37,340 nt of DNA from Candidatus Altarchaeota archaeon. GTDB lineage: Archaea > Altiarchaeota > Altiarchaeia > IMC4 > QMZM01. Position numbers and translations under genes: made by a program. The notes beneath the pieces are model-generated. The model did not search any database, was not told the origin of the DNA, and saw only the letters and a program-made list of their open reading frames with translations. Location of the stretch: positions 1 through 37,340 of the forward strand of contig JAUWTD010000007.1 of assembly GCA_030609775.1 (NCBI GenBank), given 5' to 3'. Positions 1 to 10,203 of the stretch are shown piece after piece; position 1 is the stretch's first letter, and every line of letters begins with the position of its first letter.

Positions 1-230
1 ACAGGGAGGATATGGATGATTCAGATCTGCTGGAATGTCTCTGGGTGAAAAAACCCATAGATATTGTAATAAGAACATCAAACACATACCGGCTCTCAAA
101 CTGTCCACTATACCAGATAAATTATGCACAACTGGCATTTATAGAAAAAAATTTTCCAGAGATAACAAGAGAAGACATAGAAAAGATTATGGCCGATTAC
201 TCAGTTACAGAGAGAAGATACGGTAAATGA
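1..230 (+). CDS. uppS: Cis-prenyltransferase (undecaprenyl/polyprenyl diphosphate synthase family), C-terminal fragment truncated by the window edge
   Basis: Translation DIVIRTSNTYRLSNCPLYQINYAQLAFIEKNFPEI...RRYG matches the conserved UppS C-terminal region (RTSGExRLSNFLLWQxxYAE...RRFG). The frame is open to the left edge. Confidence 0.88.
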   Translation, partial: REDMDDSDLLECLWVKKPIDIVIRTSNTYRLSNCPLYQINYAQLAFIEKNFPEITREDIEKIMADYSVTERRYGK

Positions 231-234
231 TGCC

Positions 235-1254
235 TCAAGAGGTAGAGTAGAGAATGGAGAGTGTTTTATAGGATTCATTAACTTTATTAACCTTGAAATC
301 CTTATCCAACAGCCATAGATACCCTAGAACCGATTTTATCAAAAAATCCCAGTTATCGTCCTCTAACTGAAACCCATGGGGAATATGCTTAAGCTGGATT
401 ATTATTTCTCTATGAGTTTTAACCATTATTTTCACAACACCCCACCCCATCGACTGCAGAAGGGTTTTAAGCAGATTAAGCTTCTCCTCATCTAACGAAT
501 CTTTCATGACAACATCCTTAAAACAGCTGTAGGCTATATGAGGTATCCTGTCAGATAGAATAGCTTGGATGCCGATTAAATGAAACACAGTATTTTCTAT
601 TGGAGTTACTAATTTATCTCTAAAATATATCTGGTTATTTTTCTTTAATTGAAATACATGCGACCGCAAGGCATTCTTTAATGTGGATTTGTCAGATACA
701 GGTAAAGAATTCAATTGATCATACCTGGACTTCTTTTTACCACGCACATAAAACGGCGTATCTTCTATCTTAAAAACATACCTACACGAACGCTCTGATT
801 GAGATACGTCAACAGAGGTTATCTCTGATTTATACACTGCATTCAAAATCCCAGTATATAAACCAACCACAAACTCATTTTCACCGATAAACCGGGTTAT
901 GCTTTCATTTTGTGTGTTTAATGTAACAATCTTATCTTTTAAATCAAGACACAGATCATCAATTAACCCAGGTTAATCCACACCCTCCGCATAACATCAC
1001 CTAAAAGAAGCTTCATTGGCAATCTGTTCATAGTAGCAGGCACAAGCTTGTTTATGATAAAAAAAAAACTGGCCAATTAACCTCATCTCATTAGAATAAC
1101 CTGCACACTCACATTCCAGGATATATTGTGCAGGAATTTCCTCAAAGAATAGAGTATTCCGCCTACCACTTATCTCAAACCGGTTCAAGATTCCGCCAAC
1201 TGAAGCTTTCAGTATGTTTCTTTGCAAAGAAGTTGACAGCCTCAACCTATACAC
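235..1254 (-). pseudogene. Tandem V4R-like protein interrupted by two in-frame stops (pieces 997-1254 and 235-972)
   Basis: Both ORFs are in the same minus-strand frame, separated by TGA (997-999) and TAA (973-975). The linker reads ..ASFR*CYAEGVD*PGLIDDLCLDLKDKIVTLNTQNESITRFIGENEFVVGLYTGILNAVYKSEITSVDVSQSERSCRYVFKI. There is no ATG between the stops and GTG 868-870. V4R-like elements (GLYTGILNAVY...C.YVF, then LLQSMGWGVVKI in a second half) continue across the break. Confidence 0.55.
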
Positions 1255-1307
1255 CCCCTAATAATTCATTTGAGGGAAACAATAAAAAATAAAAACCAAT
1301 ACATGGT

Positions 1308-1997
1308 TCACAGGATCAGGGTCTCAGTTACACTCAAACCATCAGCACATATGACAAACTCATGAGGTATCTTAGGTTCAAAGGAAGAATACCTTAATTT
1401 ATGGACCTCCATGATTCTTCTTGGTTTTTCCTCGAATTCCATAAATGATGAATGGAGCACACCGTCACATTCAAAGGCTTCGCCGTTTTTTGTATCTATC
1501 TCTCCTTTATTTGTTTCACATAAAAGCAGGGTACACTTTACTCTCTTTTTTAAATATCTTACCAATTCAGAGAGCCGCATCCGGTAGTCTCTTTGGTTTT
1601 CTGCAAATATCAAAAGCCGGTTAACATTATCTATTACCAGACGATCAATCAAGGGATAGGATTCAAAAATTTTTGTGAAAGAATCCAAGCCTAAGTCCTC
1701 TCCCATGACGACATGTTCTATTGCAAGATTCTTGCCTAAATATCCTCTGATGTCTTTAAGTGGTTTTATGCCATCACACGCCCTCAATAATTCATCCAGG
1801 TCTTCTCCCAGGGAAAGATAACAACATTTTTCGCCTTTGATTGCGCCACTGAGAATGAAATTTAATCCAATAAGGGTTTTCCCAGAGCCCGCCTCACCTG
1901 AAACCAATACAACCGTCTCAGAAGGAAACCCCCCACCCAAAACCTTATCTAACCCAGGTATGCCTGAATCCTTTCTATTCATCTGACTCCTCCTCAA
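1308..1997 (-). CDS. KaiC-like RecA-superfamily ATPase
   Basis: GIPGLDKVLGGGFP; Walker A GEAGSGKT; Walker B-like RLVIDNVNRL; KaiC-like C-terminus. The start may be the internal ATG at 1982. Confidence 0.85.
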   Translation of the reverse strand: MRRSQMNRKDSGIPGLDKVLGGGFPSETVVLVSGEAGSGKTLIGLNFILSGAIKGEKCCYLSLGEDLDELLRACDGIKPLKDIRGYLGKNLAIEHVVMGEDLGLDSFTKIFESYPLIDRLVIDNVNRLLIFAENQRDYRMRLSELVRYLKKRVKCTLLLCETNKGEIDTKNGEAFECDGVLHSSFMEFEEKPRRIMEVHKLRYSSFEPKIPHEFVICADGLSVTETLIL

Positions 1998-2313
1998 AAA
2001 CAGGTATGCCTGGCTTGTTTTCTTCCAATTTTATCAAAAGAAACCTTCCGCCGTTTATCTCAAATATTTTTGCAGGAACCTTTTTGTGTAATTTTTCTAC
2101 ATGATATTTTTTCATGATCTTGTTTGGCAGCATTATCCGGTTTCCGTTTCCTAGTCTGCCTGTAGTCAACCACTCCTCCAACACATTTGAATCAGATGGC
2201 AAAAGAAGAAAATCAGTTCTCGGAGACTCTATTAGAGCGTATTCACTCTCAGATATCTTCAAATTCACAGAGATTCCATCAGGTTCTATGTTTATTGATT
2301 TGATTTCAGCCAT
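1975..2313 (-). CDS. Small protein with possible AbrB/SpoVT-like segment, overlapping the KaiC-like gene
   Basis: 112-aa ORF; GNGNRIMLPNKIMKKYHVEKL..K..AKIFEINGGRFLLIKL resembles an AbrB-type swapped hairpin. Gene overlap suggests co-transcription. Confidence 0.55.
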   Translation of the reverse strand: MAEIKSINIEPDGISVNLKISESEYALIESPRTDFLLLPSDSNVLEEWLTTGRLGNGNRIMLPNKIMKKYHVEKLHKKVPAKIFEINGGRFLLIKLEENKPGIPVFEEESDE

Positions 2314-2492
2314 GTATAGTAGTATATAAAGGAGACATAGGATATAAACGAATTCCTATTCTTCAGGTAGTATAAATAACATATTGACCCGAATCAGATT
2401 AACAAATGGTTTCATTAGTTAGCTTAAGTAAGATATCTACACAATTTGGCTAATCCATGCCTTAGATAGACACTACAAAGGAAACAACAACG

Positions 2493-4067
2493 CTATTTTT
2501 TAAGAGGTAAGGTGAACTGGAATACACTCCCCTCACCAAACTTGCTTTCCACCCAGATCCTTCCACCATGCGCCTCCACTATTTTTTTACATATGGCAAG
2601 ACCCAGACCGGTTCCACCATACCTCCTGCTTAAACTGGAATCAATCTGCTGGAATTTAACAAATAATCTACAGATATTTTTTTGGGCTATACCAATGCCC
2701 GTATCCCTTACCCTCACCAAAACATTATCCGCGCTTAGATTAACCTCAACAACTATACCCCCTTGCTCTGTGAACTTTGTTGCATTATCAATCAAATCAA
2801 TCAAAACCTGCATCAGACGATTCTTGTCTCCATGAACTAAGGGAATACCTGCCTGAATCTCTGCTTTAAGGGTAAGCCCCTTTCCAGCCGCGTAAGATTG
2901 CATATCCTGCACAGAATTCCAGGCAACATCCACAACCGAAATATCCGTCATCTCAAATCTCATAGCCCCAGATTCAAGTTTGGATATATCTAATATGTCA
3001 TCAATCAATTTTTTAAGTCGGTCAACGTTACGGGATATAATATCTAGGCTTTTTTCTTCTTCCTCAGTCAACTCACCTAAGCTACCATCCCGCATCATGC
3101 TGATGTAGCCTATTATCGGCACGAGAGGGGTTTTTAATTCATGTGCAGCAATATTCATAAACTCATCCTTTAATTTATCTGCTTCCTTTAATTTTTGATA
3201 TGATTCATTAAGTTCCTTGCTAGCCTTATCCATATCATCCAACAGATTCAACGCCGCAACCCGGGCGTCTTTGAGTTCAGTTATATTCTGGTTTAATTCA
3301 TTTGTTCTTTCACCAACCTTCGCTTCCAAGGTCCGGCTGTAGCATTCAAGCTCATAACGGGATTCCTTTAAATCCTTTGCCATTTTATTAAAGGCTACTG
3401 CTAGATGCCCTATCTCATCCTTGGTTTGAACATCTATCACATAGTCGAGGTTTCCAGCCCCAATTTCTCTTGCACCCTCAGTAAGCTTTTTTATTGAAAC
3501 TATGACACTGTTTGACAGAATATATGCGAATAATATGAACACACTCACAAGTAAAAAATCAATTAGCAAAGCTCTCTGGATCATCCCCCATATAGCTTGA
3601 TCAATTGATCGGGTTGATAAACCAAACCAAAAAGTCCCATCACCACAAGTGCGGGAAATAAACAATAATATAGGCTCACCCTCAAAGTTGCTGTTCTGGA
3701 TCATTATCTCATCTATAAGAACCGAGGGAACCTCAATAAACGCACCAACCTCGTCTTCGTCGCTTGAAATATATGCTCTGCCGTCAGGATCTGTTACCTT
3801 ATAGAATACAACCCCTTCATGAGAGGATAATTCAATAGAGATTATATCTGACAAAGCACTGACATTGCCAGCGGAGCATTCAATGGTGTTATTGATCCGG
3901 GCGACTGTTCTAATACCTTCCCCTAACCTTAACTCGAGCAGAATCTCTCGCTCATAACTAACTGTAAGATAAGAGTGTATCCCCATAGCTAAGATCAATG
4001 AAAGCAATACAATTAATGTAACTTTATGGATCAGTTTAAATTTAACCTTGCTGTTTTTATGTGCCAT
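2493..4067 (-). CDS. Membrane sensor histidine kinase (TM-extracytoplasmic-TM-HAMP-HisKA-HATPase)
   Basis: H-box NIAAHELKTPLVPI; N-box DLIDNATKF; G1 DTGIGI; G2 GGTGLGLAICKKIVEAHGG; two hydrophobic segments flanking a sensor region. Confidence 0.93.
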   Translation of the reverse strand: MAHKNSKVKFKLIHKVTLIVLLSLILAMGIHSYLTVSYEREILLELRLGEGIRTVARINNTIECSAGNVSALSDIISIELSSHEGVVFYKVTDPDGRAYISSDEDEVGAFIEVPSVLIDEIMIQNSNFEGEPILLFISRTCGDGTFWFGLSTRSIDQAIWGMIQRALLIDFLLVSVFILFAYILSNSVIVSIKKLTEGAREIGAGNLDYVIDVQTKDEIGHLAVAFNKMAKDLKESRYELECYSRTLEAKVGERTNELNQNITELKDARVAALNLLDDMDKASKELNESYQKLKEADKLKDEFMNIAAHELKTPLVPIIGYISMMRDGSLGELTEEEEKSLDIISRNVDRLKKLIDDILDISKLESGAMRFEMTDISVVDVAWNSVQDMQSYAAGKGLTLKAEIQAGIPLVHGDKNRLMQVLIDLIDNATKFTEQGGIVVEVNLSADNVLVRVRDTGIGIAQKNICRLFVKFQQIDSSLSRRYGGTGLGLAICKKIVEAHGGRIWVESKFGEGSVFQFTLPLKK

Positions 4068-5163
4068 TTTTTGACTTTAATTCATCTTCAAGCTCCTTAA
4101 CTCTCTTTTTTAATTCAATCATACGTAATTCCCTTCCAACCATTAGTTTATTGAACTTCTCAAGCTCATCCATCTTTATTCTCAGTTTCTTTTCCGCATA
4201 TTTAAGTTGGGTTAGATTAACGTCTACGCAAAACAGCTCAGGTTCCCGGCTAGATTGTTTTAACACAATATTACTTGAGAAAACACATACAGTGGACTTG
4301 TCCTTGCGCAAAAGCAGAAGTTCAGATGCATGCGGCATCTCTCCAGTCTCGGCGCCGCGTTTAAGTATCTCACGTACATCATCCTTCATTTCCGATGGAA
4401 TGATAAGATCAACAATATTTTTGCCAACAGCTTCCTGAGCAGAGTAACCATACACTGTTTCGCTTGCCTTATTCCAATAATGAATAACTCCATCAGACCT
4501 ATACCCCCGCACAGCAACATTTGGCAGATTCTCAAGCAGGATGCGGAATCTATTCTCACTCTCATGTAACGCATCCTCTGCCTGCTTGCGTTGAAGTGCA
4601 ATGGATGCCTGCTTTACAAATAGTTCGATTATTTCAGGGTTCCTCAATTCTCTGCCCTTGGATAGGATTATTATAGCATTCCCAAACAGTACACCACCCT
4701 TAATAAAACCCATTGTATAGATTTTATTTAGATCACATAGTTTCTCAAGGGCATGACAAGCCTGCCGAGGTACAGTCTCTAAAAAAAGCCCGTATAATCC
4801 GCCAGGGTATTGCTTTAAACCTCCGTCGTTAAGATAAGAAAGAGCTTCATCATCCAGATCATATGTAACCCCCACCGGATTACGTCCCATAAGCTCAACA
4901 ATCTGTTCTTTGAGTCTACCTAACCCATGGACGGTGCGAGTACAAATGACAGATGCCTCAGAATCTACTGAGTTAACGACAACAATAGATTCACCTGTAA
5001 GCTTCTTTAATTGTTTCCCAATGAAAGCATATAGGTCATCCTCAGGAGATAACTCAACGAAACCTATCGCGGTTTCCGACAGAATCTTCATACAATAAAG
5101 ATAATTGTTTTCTTTCTCCCCACCGCACCCACAATCAGGGGTATCATCATATGCTGCCACCAT
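4057..5163 (-). CDS. GAF-like plus PAS sensor protein without a kinase domain
   Basis: PAS segment ENRFRILLENLPNVAVRGYRSDGVIHYWNKASETVYGYSAQEAVGKNIVDLI; C-terminal coiled coil FNKLMVGRELRMIELKKRVKELEDEL. Confidence 0.82.
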   Translation of the reverse strand: MVAAYDDTPDCGCGGEKENNYLYCMKILSETAIGFVELSPEDDLYAFIGKQLKKLTGESIVVVNSVDSEASVICTRTVHGLGRLKEQIVELMGRNPVGVTYDLDDEALSYLNDGGLKQYPGGLYGLFLETVPRQACHALEKLCDLNKIYTMGFIKGGVLFGNAIIILSKGRELRNPEIIELFVKQASIALQRKQAEDALHESENRFRILLENLPNVAVRGYRSDGVIHYWNKASETVYGYSAQEAVGKNIVDLIIPSEMKDDVREILKRGAETGEMPHASELLLLRKDKSTVCVFSSNIVLKQSSREPELFCVDVNLTQLKYAEKKLRIKMDELEKFNKLMVGRELRMIELKKRVKELEDELKSKNGT

Positions 5164-5187
5164 ATTTATTTTCTAATTAGAATTTAA

Positions 5188-6585
5188 TTACTTTCCTTCA
5201 AGCTTCTTTATCCTATCTTTTAGTTCACGCATTTTAAGTTCTCTGCCAATCATCATCTTATTAAACCGCTCAAGTTCAACTACTTTCTCTTTTAGTTTTT
5301 TTTCTGCAATCTGCTTTTCAGTGATATCCCGCAGAATAACCAAATCCCCTACGGTTTTACCGTCCTTTTTCATCAACCTTGCATTAATCTCAATGGTCTG
5401 CAAATCCCCATCTTTTTTTACCAACTCCACATTGTAAGGTGGAATATTTAATCCTGCCATCCTTCCGGCAAAATTCTTCATAAGCACTGCAAGACTCTTC
5501 GGAGGAAACATGGTTAAGTTAATGATATTCATACCAATCACCTTCTCCCTATTATACCCACTTATCTCCTCGAACTTATGATTAACCGCAATTATGTTAC
5601 CGTGCAAATCAAGGGACACTATTACATCATTTGCAGTCTCAAAGATTGCCTTATATTTTTCTTCAGATTCTTTAAGATCCGCAATCAATTTCTGGAGTTC
5701 AACCGCCCTCTCCTGCAATCTTGTCTTAGCACCCACTAACTCATCATCTACTTTCGTTTTTTCGATGGCCAAACTCACCCTGCATGCAAAAATCGACAAC
5801 AATTCCAGGTCTGCTTTAGAATAAACCCTAGGCTCATTATTCAAAACACAGGTTGTACCGAGGACTCTGTTTTCTCTATCCACTAAAGGAACACCTACAT
5901 AGGACCTGATACCGTGTTCAATAAGATAAGGATATTTTTGAGATACTTCATCATCCCTTAGATCAGATATCATTACAGTTTTTTTTGTTCTTATAACAAT
6001 ACCACATATGGTTTCATTAACATTAACAGCCATATCTTTCTCTATCCAGCCTTTAAATTCACCGCGCAATACCTTGAAAACAAGGCTATCACCTTCCAGA
6101 AGAGTGATAAAACACATATCCGGATCCAGTATCTTTGCGACTTCGTCTGCCGTAAAATCAAGAAGATCATCAAAGCTTCTATCGACCCGGGATAAAAGCC
6201 CATATAATGTCATGAATCTTTCTTCGGCTCTTTTCCTCTCAGAAATATCTCTTGCTGTAGCAAACACACCTTCAACCACACCCAACGAGTCCTTATACAC
6301 CGCAGCATTATATGAAACATGTATCTTTTTTCCTTCTTTTGAGACCATAATAAGCCCATAGTCTCTAACAACCCCCTCACTAAATATTACATCAATTCCA
6401 TCTTGAACTCTCTTAGGATCTGTGAAATAATCCTTGAAAGATGAGTTGATTAATTCATCTCTATGATATCCAGTTAATCTGCCGGTCTCCTCATTCACGT
6501 CAGATATGACTCCATCCACATCAAAGACTACCATGGCATCAGGTGAGCTTTCAATCATTGCCCTATATTTTATGTCCAATTCCAC
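5188..6585 (-). CDS. PAS-GAF-PAS sensor protein without a kinase domain
   Basis: N-terminal PAS (IESSPDAMVVFDVDGVISDVNEETGRLTGYHRDELI), central GAF (SYVGVPLVDRENRVLGTTCVLN), second PAS (YKAIFETANDVIVSLDLHGNIIAVNHKFEEISGY); same C-terminal coiled coil as the preceding protein. GTG start. Confidence 0.85.
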   Translation of the reverse strand: MELDIKYRAMIESSPDAMVVFDVDGVISDVNEETGRLTGYHRDELINSSFKDYFTDPKRVQDGIDVIFSEGVVRDYGLIMVSKEGKKIHVSYNAAVYKDSLGVVEGVFATARDISERKRAEERFMTLYGLLSRVDRSFDDLLDFTADEVAKILDPDMCFITLLEGDSLVFKVLRGEFKGWIEKDMAVNVNETICGIVIRTKKTVMISDLRDDEVSQKYPYLIEHGIRSYVGVPLVDRENRVLGTTCVLNNEPRVYSKADLELLSIFACRVSLAIEKTKVDDELVGAKTRLQERAVELQKLIADLKESEEKYKAIFETANDVIVSLDLHGNIIAVNHKFEEISGYNREKVIGMNIINLTMFPPKSLAVLMKNFAGRMAGLNIPPYNVELVKKDGDLQTIEINARLMKKDGKTVGDLVILRDITEKQIAEKKLKEKVVELERFNKMMIGRELKMRELKDRIKKLEGK

Positions 6586-6622
6586 CCCACGATCTCTCTT
6601 AGTTTTTTGGTCATTTGTCTTT

Positions 6623-7159
6623 TTAGTTCCCTACTCTCATCACCCCATCAAAGAAGGGTACGAGTTTACGCATCAGCCGATTATCATCGCTTTCGACGAT
6701 GAATGACGCCATCTTCATGTTCGCCCGATATGATCTCTCAGTTAGATTCTGAATGAAGCGAGCTATGAACTCAGGAGTATGATAAATCCATAGAGTGTGC
6801 ACAGCATCAATCAACAGGAATTTTTCACCAGGTACAGTGTCAATGAAACGGGCGATTTCAATCGACAAACTGCACAAGTCAGATATGTCGGAGACAAAGG
6901 AAACATTGGCAAGATCATCCTGGCTTGGATGAGATATGCAATCCACAAAAAAGAGTCTACGGGTATCAATGTTATTAGCGGCAAGAAGATTGGTTACAGC
7001 ATCATACGGCTTATTTATGCTCACAAATATCCCTGCCATGACATTATCTTCCATAAGCCGGACCATAGAGATTAAATTATCCTGAAGCCGATCTGCAGGG
7101 GTTTCCACTAACACAGAGTGCCGACCACTTAATTCCATCGTTTCTTTTGTTAATTCCAT
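6623..7159 (-). CDS. KaiC/RecA-fold-like protein lacking a Walker A motif
   Basis: HSVLVETPADRLQDNLISMVRLMEDN.MAGIFVSINKPYDAVTNLLAANNID..RLFFVDCIS and KFLLIDAVHTLWIY (Walker B position). No GxxxxGKT. Confidence 0.6.
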   Translation of the reverse strand: MELTKETMELSGRHSVLVETPADRLQDNLISMVRLMEDNVMAGIFVSINKPYDAVTNLLAANNIDTRRLFFVDCISHPSQDDLANVSFVSDISDLCSLSIEIARFIDTVPGEKFLLIDAVHTLWIYHTPEFIARFIQNLTERSYRANMKMASFIVESDDNRLMRKLVPFFDGVMRVGN

Positions 7160-7171
7160 TACCTGCCTTCT

Positions 7172-7765
7172 TTATTCTTCTATCTGCTTTTTTATCAAAT
7201 CATATTTTTCACCCTCAATAAAGAGATCTCTTGGCTGAATCTTAAAACAGCAGTCAGAATAACCCATACACTTACATGTGGTCTCTATGCATTCTATATC
7301 ATCCCGCTCGAATGCAATCTGTGCGGCCCCTGCCGCCAGACCACGCATAGTGTGACATGAAGGCCGATCAGATTTACCGTAACTGTTAGCTATATTGCTA
7401 TTCTGCACCTTAAAGAGGCAATAGGCTTTCTTCATACTCACATCCATAACCACGAATTTACCAAACCCTGCGAAAGACGCCAGCTCCCAATTACAAAGAA
7501 GCAATTCAGAGCCATGTTTACGGTGAACTTTTATCAGCGCGTTTGCAATTTCCCTACCAACCAGCTTGAACTGAGCATACATTTGCAGACCACCTGCATC
7601 TTTCCCAGATTGGTCTTCAAGAATCTTCTGGAATGAAATGAAGGCAGAGATAGGCAACATTATTGCATGCATCCCCATAGCAGTGAGATAACCGTCATCC
7701 CATTTAAGCTGACCTTCAGCCATCAGCCGGGCTCCAAACATCTTGCCACGAGATATAACCTGCAT
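7172..7765 (-). CDS. V4R (4-vinyl reductase-type) domain protein
   Basis: HTMRGLAAGAAQIAFERDDIECIETTCKCMGYSDCCFKIQ matches the V4R C-terminal signature (small-residue-rich helix, then C.C.GY..C.F). Confidence 0.75.
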   Translation of the reverse strand: MQVISRGKMFGARLMAEGQLKWDDGYLTAMGMHAIMLPISAFISFQKILEDQSGKDAGGLQMYAQFKLVGREIANALIKVHRKHGSELLLCNWELASFAGFGKFVVMDVSMKKAYCLFKVQNSNIANSYGKSDRPSCHTMRGLAAGAAQIAFERDDIECIETTCKCMGYSDCCFKIQPRDLFIEGEKYDLIKKQIEE

Positions 7766-7766
7766 C

Positions 7767-8726
7767 TTAACTCACCGATAACCTATACGCCCCACCAAAT
7801 AATATACTAGTAAGCCATGTTAACATAATCGACCACTGCAAGATACGTTCCCTTGAAAAATTCAATGTAACCAGTTTATATACCAAAAAACCTACAGGGA
7901 TGAGAGCTACAAAAGACAACAACATTATAGAGGAATAGAACCCCGACACCGTAAACAAACCAACCCCTGCATAAGGAGCCAGAAAAAGCATAGATTTAAC
8001 CCTCGCCGCCGATGCCTCACCTAATACTACAGGGAGCGTCCGGATGCCGCTTTCCTTATCCCGCCCCATATCCATAAAATCTTTACCAATACTCGCCCCG
8101 AAAGCAAAAACCCCGCAGAGAAATGCAAGAACCAACACCTCCAGCGGAGGGATTAGTGCAGGTGCATAAATAGAATAACCTGCAAGCATCGGCAAAAAAA
8201 CATAACCTAAACCAATCATGACGTTTGGCGTGAACGGCAATTTTTTAAGCCTCGGATAAACCGAATACATAAAGGATAGATCCACCATCAACCCAAACAT
8301 TAATGCAAAAAACCAGTTTACAAGAAAATATGAAAGGATTATACCGGAAACATGTATTATGACACCCACACCCAAGGCCTCATATGGATGAATCTGTTTT
8401 TTGATTATCATCCTTGTATGGGAAAGAGGGTCTCCGTCAGTTAAACTGTCTACATCCTGATCGCCGAAGTCATTAATGTATCTGACACCACATTGACCGA
8501 AAACAGAGAAAATAAATGCACCAATAAAAAAAGGAATAAGCAGCATAAAAGTTATAGAATTCATAGATCCTGGAATAGAAATTATAGCCCCGGCAGAAAC
8601 ACTGAAAAAAAATATCAGCCACTTTACAAATGGACGTGTAAGGGTTACATGCGCAACCAGCTTCCGGTAGATTCTTCCTTGTTTTCTTTTACTCACCGCA
8701 TCCCCCCTTATCCACATCCACAACAA
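7767..8726 (-). CDS. UbiA-family prenyltransferase
   Basis: NDFGDQDVD (NDxxDxxxD) and KDFMDMGRDKESGIRTLPVVLG (second Asp-rich motif); many hydrophobic segments. Confidence 0.88.
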   Translation of the reverse strand: MLWMWIRGDAVSKRKQGRIYRKLVAHVTLTRPFVKWLIFFFSVSAGAIISIPGSMNSITFMLLIPFFIGAFIFSVFGQCGVRYINDFGDQDVDSLTDGDPLSHTRMIIKKQIHPYEALGVGVIIHVSGIILSYFLVNWFFALMFGLMVDLSFMYSVYPRLKKLPFTPNVMIGLGYVFLPMLAGYSIYAPALIPPLEVLVLAFLCGVFAFGASIGKDFMDMGRDKESGIRTLPVVLGEASAARVKSMLFLAPYAGVGLFTVSGFYSSIMLLSFVALIPVGFLVYKLVTLNFSRERILQWSIMLTWLTSILFGGAYRLSVS

Positions 8727-9441
8727 TGCCCTTATCAGTTATTTCGAAAAAATGGCTTTTCCGGTCCTGTTTGGTTTCTCTCATTTTTGCTACCCTGAGA
8801 ATCCGCATAGGGTCCTCACCAAAGATCACATCATCTAATATAATCACCCCGTCACAAACAAATTCAGAGATCCTGTCCCGACTCATCCATTTCGAATCCT
8901 TAGGCAGATCCGATGTTACTATGGATGTGACTCCAAGTGATTTTATCTCATCAAAGAATCGCTTCAGAAAAAGCCTGACATCCCCCTCACTAAAACCCTT
9001 CGGCAAAGACAAGGTGAGTGTAGAAATAGAATCGATTACCAGGATTTTAGCACCTATTGTATTAACCGAATCCTTGATCGCAGGAATGATTTCATTATGG
9101 ATCTTGGATCCTTTAACTGTTTCTATTATGCCCTGGTTCCCTAAACTCACACTTGAGGGTTTCATAAACTTAATGAAACCTGCTTTTTCGTATTCACCTA
9201 AATCCCAGTCAAACTGTTTTGCCTGATTGCGCATATCAGTTATGTTCTGATCCAAGGTGATAAAGATACCTGCTTTGCCTTTTTTTGCATTATCTACTAA
9301 AAACTGTAGGGTAAATATAGTCTTCCCTGCTCCAGGAGAACCGGAAATCAGGATACAAAAACCCTCTGGAAACCCACCCAGGATCAAATCATCTAAACCG
9401 GATACACCGCTTGATATTCTTTCAATTGACATATTAAACAC
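8689..9441 (-). CDS. KaiC-like RecA-superfamily ATPase
   Basis: GVSGLDDLILGGFPEG; Walker A GSPGAGKT; Walker B ILVIDSISTL; C-terminal RILRVAKMRETKQDRK. Confidence 0.92.
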   Translation of the reverse strand: MFNMSIERISSGVSGLDDLILGGFPEGFCILISGSPGAGKTIFTLQFLVDNAKKGKAGIFITLDQNITDMRNQAKQFDWDLGEYEKAGFIKFMKPSSVSLGNQGIIETVKGSKIHNEIIPAIKDSVNTIGAKILVIDSISTLTLSLPKGFSEGDVRLFLKRFFDEIKSLGVTSIVTSDLPKDSKWMSRDRISEFVCDGVIILDDVIFGEDPMRILRVAKMRETKQDRKSHFFEITDKGIVVDVDKGGCGE

Positions 9442-9453
9442 CTCCCATTAATA

Positions 9454-10203
9454 TTATAACCGCTCATCTTCTGCCAGCCAAGGCTGCGTCGAATACACAA
9501 CAATACCCTGATCAGTTATCTCATAGGGCCTTATTTCCCTGTGATGTTTCACACCCCTCATCTTCCGAACTGTGATGCCTTGAAGAAAAGACTGACCCTG
9601 ATTCATATTATACATCGCCAACACCCCATCTACTACGAATTCCTCAAACCCATACCGGCTTATATCCATTGTCTGCTCCTGGACCTCACATAACAACAAC
9701 GATACACATCCAAGCTTGGCAAGATGCTCAGATAACGTAGCTAAAGCCATCCGCCGCTCATCTTCATCATCAAACAACATAAGAAATAGATTTATAGGAT
9801 CCAATACTACTCTTTTTGCATTTATTTCCTTAACTATCTCCTTTACCTCAGAGAGAATATCCTCAAAGCCAGCGCCAGTCTTCTTCTTGTATCTGTAGAC
9901 TGTGGCTATGGGACCGCCCACTAACCTGAACTTATCCCCGAGCTTATCCAAATCCATTCCAAGAGAGGACATATCAGATCGTATCTTAGCCTTGTCCTGC
10001 TCAAAGGTCATATACAGCCCAGGCTCATTAAACTTCTTCACCCCATTATAGATGAACTGCATGCCAAGAGTAGTTTTCCCTGTCCCAGTGGAACCAGAAA
10101 CCATAATAATCCGCCCCCTAGGCAATCCACCGCCAAGCATAGCATCCAGACCACTTATCCCCGTCTGCGCCCTTAGTCCCAAACCAGTGCACATATATTT
10201 CAT
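9454..10203 (-). CDS. KaiC-like RecA-superfamily ATPase
   Basis: GISGLDAMLGGGLPRGRI; Walker A GSTGTGKTT; C-terminal TVRKMRGVKHHREIRPYEITDQGIVVY. The ORF track extends to 10224; an internal ATG gives 10203. Confidence 0.92.
   Translation of the reverse strand: MKYMCTGLGLRAQTGISGLDAMLGGGLPRGRIIMVSGSTGTGKTTLGMQFIYNGVKKFNEPGLYMTFEQDKAKIRSDMSSLGMDLDKLGDKFRLVGGPIATVYRYKKKTGAGFEDILSEVKEIVKEINAKRVVLDPINLFLMLFDDEDERRMALATLSEHLAKLGCVSLLLCEVQEQTMDISRYGFEEFVVDGVLAMYNMNQGQSFLQGITVRKMRGVKHHREIRPYEITDQGIVVYSTQPWLAEDERL

Noticed and set aside
997-999. Selenocysteine or other recoding of the TGA in the split V4R gene
   Set aside because: A second stop (TAA) follows 24 bp later, which recoding of TGA would not resolve. 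No SECIS-like element was identified.
7172-8726. Bacteriochlorophyll biosynthesis locus (V4R plus UbiA resembling BchJ plus BchG)
   Set aside because: No other tetrapyrrole or photosynthesis genes; both families are broad and the context is regulatory.
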